From Syncephalis plumigaleata (taxonomy: Eukaryota; Zoopagomycota; Zoopagomycetes; Zoopagales; Piptocephalidaceae): a stretch of DNA of 64,000 nt. Location of the stretch: positions 372,001 through 436,000 of the forward strand of contig JAIXMF010000016.1 in the NCBI GenBank assembly GCA_025201365.1, given 5' to 3'. Each line of letters begins with the position of its first letter. Position 1 is the stretch's first letter. Positions 60,064-64,000 of this stretch are shown here, one piece after another. The notes beneath the pieces are model-generated. The model saw only the letters and a program-made list of their open reading frames with translations. It did not search any database and had not been told where the DNA came from. A program made the position numbers and the translations under genes.

Positions 60064-61872
60064 TTAGAAAGTATTAGATGTGCAACGATTAAGTAACATT
60101 TCAAACTCGTTAACAAATGGCATAATAGCATCCGCGTGCAAATGCTGAGGGAATACCGCCGTTTCTGCTTGTTGTGGCACTGCCAATGCAGTGACATGTT
60201 CAAACAGCCATATCAATCGTTGCTCGGTGGATATATTAAGCATTGAGCCATTAAGCATGGGCGATCCCGGTAGTGAGAACGAGGTTAATGCGGTGAACGA
60301 TTCAGTAGGTGATGGTGGCATCGCGTCTTCATCCTTATTTGACGGGATCTTATCCGTGTCTTTATTTTCATAACTAGCTGAAGGTACACTAATGCCAAGT
60401 GGCGATGAAGCAGTCGATAGAGGAGATGCGTGCTCTGTAGGTGTTACCGACATACGACGTATTGGCATTACATTATAAATCCTATTGGTGTTATTGGTGC
60501 TAGTGCTGCTAGTACTTATTCCCTCGGTAGTAGATGCTGCTGTATCAACTGATTCCATCGCATCATAGGTGGTATTGGATACAAGACGGCGTAGCTCATC
60601 TAGGTCAACTCGACAGGCGTTGGCTTCGTCTGGACCAATAAGTGATTCATAGCGCAGCAGTAGTTGATGCCGTGCTAGTAGCGATAATGCCAACGGTTCT
60701 TTCCCCGCCAGACAAGTAAGTAGCGTGTCAAGCTCTCGTACCGTCACCGTGCCATCAGGTAACGTGATAATGCCGTGTACTAGACGTGCCAATGCTTGTG
60801 CTGCGGAAATGGGCAGCATTGAAAATGCCGAGAACAAACGGGAGATAAAGTTGAAACAGAATGCCGAGTGTCCAAGCAAGAAACGCGATGACATGGCCGG
60901 TAGTTGAAGAATCTGCGTAAAAATACGCTGCTGTTGCTGTTGCAATACATCAATCCATTCGGAAGCTGGTGCCGTCAAATTGATTTGCATTGATGACACG
61001 TTACCCGTGCTAGCCTGCTGTTTATCTTTCGCTTTTGTTCGACTAAACGATTCGTGTTGTAGCGAGGTGTTCTGCCCGTTATCAGTCATCAGGCTTGACT
61101 CTTCATTCGATGTATCCTCTTGTGCCGAGTTTGCACTTGCTAGTTGCGTCTTCATTGTCTCCACCGCCTCGTGAAGACGATCGAACATGTCAAGAGCCAG
61201 ATGCAGATAATTGATACATACACCGCTTTGCACATCCTGAATGTCGATATAGCGAGGACGACAAGCTATTCCGTAGCACACCTGATATAGGAAGCAAAGT
61301 GCTTCTGTTTCCTCGAGAAGGACACGCGCCCTCCATGGCAATCCTGTATCCGTGCTGGGATCAGGACGACGCTGTCTATTCGCGGCGCTGGTAGGAGTTG
61401 ACGCTGTTGAAGTGGACCGCGAGCCACTAGTCGCGGTCGTTGATCGCGGGTCATTCGATAAACCAAGCCGGACATTTCGAAACCATTTAGCGAATTGACG
61501 CGGTACCCCAAGTGTATAGAATGCCTCCTCCCAGGTATTTAGGGAAAGGAGCGGGAATCCTGGGGATGCTGCAGACGCCCCGTTTGTATTACTGCTGTAT
61601 TTGATATTCAGACTGCTATGCCAGTCAGACTTTGTATGATGAGTGGTTGTAATTGCGGATAATTCCCGTAGAGCAAATATCCGTTGATAAGGATGCGCCT
61701 TCTCCAGAGTCTCGTCGACAACCGACTGCCAATGTCGCGAGACAGCCCGACATCGAGCCAGGGTATGGACGGGCAAGATGGCGTAAATGTGATAGATTCG
61801 CAATTCCAACGGCAAGCAGTCAAAACGTGGCCGTTCAAGCCGTTGCTGATAACAGCTGGATGGACGGTCCAT
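60064..61872 (-). CDS. F-box protein
   Basis: An intronless frame of 602 residues from the ATG at 61870-61872; the frame extends ten codons further up without an ATG. An F-box lies near the N-terminus: FDCLPLELRIYHIY, then LPVHTLARCRAVSRHWQSVVDE. The box would bind Skp1 and make this a substrate receptor of an SCF ubiquitin ligase. The rest has a helical region (LHLALDMFDRLHEAVETM), a Leu-rich segment (LSLLARHQLLLRYESLIG) and Ser/Thr-rich linkers with SP sites. No WD40 or LRR repeats are seen, so the substrate domain is unknown. Confidence 0.75.
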   Translation of the reverse strand: MDRPSSCYQQRLERPRFDCLPLELRIYHIYAILPVHTLARCRAVSRHWQSVVDETLEKAHPYQRIFALRELSAITTTHHTKSDWHSSLNIKYSSNTNGASAASPGFPLLSLNTWEEAFYTLGVPRQFAKWFRNVRLGLSNDPRSTTATSGSRSTSTASTPTSAANRQRRPDPSTDTGLPWRARVLLEETEALCFLYQVCYGIACRPRYIDIQDVQSGVCINYLHLALDMFDRLHEAVETMKTQLASANSAQEDTSNEESSLMTDNGQNTSLQHESFSRTKAKDKQQASTGNVSSMQINLTAPASEWIDVLQQQQQRIFTQILQLPAMSSRFLLGHSAFCFNFISRLFSAFSMLPISAAQALARLVHGIITLPDGTVTVRELDTLLTCLAGKEPLALSLLARHQLLLRYESLIGPDEANACRVDLDELRRLVSNTTYDAMESVDTAASTTEGISTSSTSTNNTNRIYNVMPIRRMSVTPTEHASPLSTASSPLGISVPSASYENKDTDKIPSNKDEDAMPPSPTESFTALTSFSLPGSPMLNGSMLNISTEQRLIWLFEHVTALAVPQQAETAVFPQHLHADAIMPFVNEFEMLLNRCTSNTF

Positions 61873-62813
61873 GGCGTGTACGTAAACAACAAGTAACAAC
61901 AACTAGTAGCAATGACTCGATATTTGTGAGTGTTTTTACAGAATTAAGCGTATGGTCGAGTAAACAAACGAGTATAAACAGGAGGGGTGTACAACTTGTA
62001 GTGCTTACTGTAGGTTGGTGGGCAATTCTGTCAATAGGGTCGGAAGAACTGCCGACGCTTTCACTTCCGAACTATACGACGAATAAAGTGTGAGGAGCAG
62101 TATGATGGTAAATAGGTGGACGATATCGTATGATACCAATCGTTGCAAGTTGATGGGAGGACAAAGACTGATATGTAACTGACAAGACATCCACTTGATT
62201 ATTCATTTCATTAGAAGGATGGAATGTATGAAATCGTATGATTCCTCATTAATGACATAGTTAGGACGTATACGTATGTGTTTGTGTGTTGCTCAGTAGA
62301 TGATTTGGATTCCTATACAGATCACTCTCGATTAAAGCCTTGCATTTATCGCTGTCATTATTTGAGGTTGGATTGGTTGTGAGGCACAGTTACTAGTGTA
62401 TAATTAATTAGTGTATCAATGTCGTTGTTGTCGTTGTTGGAGTAAGCGTGTGTAGACAATGTCGAATGATTGCTTCATATTAATAATGCAGGAATTAATA
62501 AATGGTATCCTGGTCGATCAAGTTGTAGTAGTTTTAATACTTGTTGCAAACAACGAAAAGAATAGATTTACCATGTTGTTTATATTCGCAGTATAGTTAA
62601 ATGCGATACAAGTAGTGTATTCCCGAGTATAAAACTACTATTTATTACGATCAAAAAATGATAACAGGATGATGAAATCGACAAAGTGATTAGAGAACGG
62701 TACTTGCCTAGGCGAACCATGATGATTGCTGAATAAATGGCTAAACAATAACGCAAATAAAGCACACGATATTGTCGAATAATCAATGAACCATGCTAAA
62801 CATTATCACTTCT
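61873..62813. other. Intergenic between F-box and beta-repeat genes
   Basis: About 0.94 kb upstream of the F-box gene and downstream of the beta-repeat gene. AT-rich, with GTTGTC repeats near 62.42 kb. No gene is seen. Confidence 0.4.
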
Positions 62814-64000
62814 TTAATCGAATGTAACCGAAGCACTACCAGTAACAGTACGCGTTGATACTAATAATCCGTTGTCAGCATCTTCCTTCTCTCCAACATA
62901 GCCACTCTTGCTAAATGGAGTATCTGAGGTAATGTGAACGCGTGGACCTTCTACCTCCAGCTTTCCGGTAACTGTAGTCGATTTGAAAGATCCTTTGAAA
63001 TGAGCCTGATAATATTAATGGCACAGAACAGTAGTTGTTAAATAATGTATATACATATGCATATGTGTTTCTTTTACTTACTACATAAAGCTCAATACTA
63101 CCACTCACGGTGTTGGCCTGAACGGTGGTGGTTCCTTCTATTTCTTCTTCTTCTTCTTGTTCTTCTTTCGTTAAGTCATCCAAGATAACGCTTGCAGCAA
63201 AATCTCCTAGCGGATTCAGCATGTATTCATCTGGGTCTTTACCTTCGGACGGCGTATAATTGATATGACCTCGTACACTGCCGCTGACACTCTTAACGTG
63301 CGCGGTCTCTGACACATTGGCATAGACCTTTACATCGCCACTCATTGATCCGGCGTAGAACTGAGCGGCCAACACATCGACAATGGTGGTAGCTCCTGAA
63401 ACGGCACCCGCTTTGACTACGGCATTGGGCGCCTCTACATGGTGTACTACCGTTTCACCGGATGACGTGCCGACTTTAAGCAATTGGCGAGCCGACACAT
63501 TTGTAACGTGTACCATTCCCGAGACACTGCCCACTTTAATGGCTTCTGCCTGGCCGTGGTAGAGAATAACAGCACCGTGCACCGTGCCTGCCTCGATATG
63601 CGTGACTGCGTTGATGTTACCCAAATGGATTCGACCAGATACGGCACCCGCTTTAAGTCGGCCCAATTGAACTCGTTTAAGTGTAGGAACATGAATAGCA
63701 CCTTGACGAACGCCTAAACCAATGGCATCGAGTGATGATAGGGATTCCGGTAGTCGGATACGCAGCTTGACTACTACCTGGATATTCCTATGATGTCGGT
63801 GTGGAGGAGGATGTGGATGTGGATGCGGATGGTCTGGATGGTGTGGAGGAGGATGTGGATGTGGATGATCTGGATGATGTGGAGGAGGAGGATGCGGATG
63901 GTCATCATCGTCATCACCATCATCAAATTTCCTACCATGATGCCCAACTGTTTCTAAACGCCATGAGTAGCGACCGTCTTTTTGTTCCTCCACAACGTGA
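62814..64000 (-). CDS. Adhesin-like beta-repeat (DUF4097-like) protein, 5' end outside the window
   Basis: Two exons are in the window: 63082 to the edge, and 62814-63005, with a 76-bp intron. The N-terminal portion seen is a His/Pro/Asp-rich linker (HPHPPPHHPDHPHPHP). A long parallel beta-repeat domain follows, with regularly spaced units such as VGSVSGMVHV, KAGAVSGATTIV, YAGSMSGDVKVY and VKSVSGSVRGHI (about 20 residues each). An acidic loop and a short final exon ending TVTGSASVTFD complete it. The repeating [VA]xSxSGxVxV pattern fits DUF4097-type beta-solenoids. By analogy with the gene at 44 kb, a membrane anchor may lie upstream, outside the window. Confidence 0.65.

Overview
The window looks like nuclear DNA of a fungus, most likely an early-diverging (zygomycete-grade) lineage. 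The evidence is compact genes with many 60-110 bp GT-AG introns, lone monocistronic genes on both strands, a fungal-type family set (P5B ATPase, mitochondrial-type leucyl-tRNA synthetase, Spt4, class 3 lipase, PA/RING-H2 protein, BAHD-type acyltransferase, SLC35C2/Ymd8-type transporter, cytochrome b5, F-box protein) and 5S/tRNA genes. The lineage is inference; no taxonomic marker was searched.

Layout. 1-1.4 kb: the end of one gene, then a 1.1 kb TA-flanked terminal-inverted-repeat element. 1.5-13.3 kb, minus strand: P5B ATPase, LeuRS, Spt4, lipase. 15.6-19.6 kb, plus strand: PA/RING-H2 protein and acyltransferase. 19.9-21.7 kb, minus: a coiled-coil protein. 22.9-26.2 kb, plus: two tandem seven-helix membrane proteins. 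26.6-28.4 kb, minus: SLC35-type transporter. 28.85-36.7 kb: a 5'-truncated LINE, a 5S rRNA gene joined by only 10 bp to tRNA-Glu(CTC), and a whole-looking Ty3/gypsy element that carries a dUTPase. 37.7 kb: cytochrome b5. 38.2-43.9 kb: a second Ty3/gypsy element of another lineage. 44-64 kb: mostly surface or secreted proteins (two adhesin-like beta-repeat membrane proteins, a KPEY/His-rich secreted protein with Cys modules, a mucin-like type I membrane protein, an acidic single-pass protein, a 50-residue-repeat secreted glycoprotein) plus an F-box gene and a TA-flanked MITE.

Most striking points. (1) The 5S and tRNA-Glu genes have no T-run between them and share one terminator, which predicts a dicistronic Pol III transcript. 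(2) A LINE and an LTR element sit on either side of that Pol III pair. (3) One Ty3 element has a dUTPase between RNase H and integrase. (4) A family of TA-flanked inverted-repeat elements is visible at 0.28-1.4, 55.9 and 59.8 kb. (5) Host genes left of about 28 kb carry many one-base reading-frame slips in short homopolymers, while host genes to the right carry none that I could see. This looks like a difference in consensus quality rather than gene decay.
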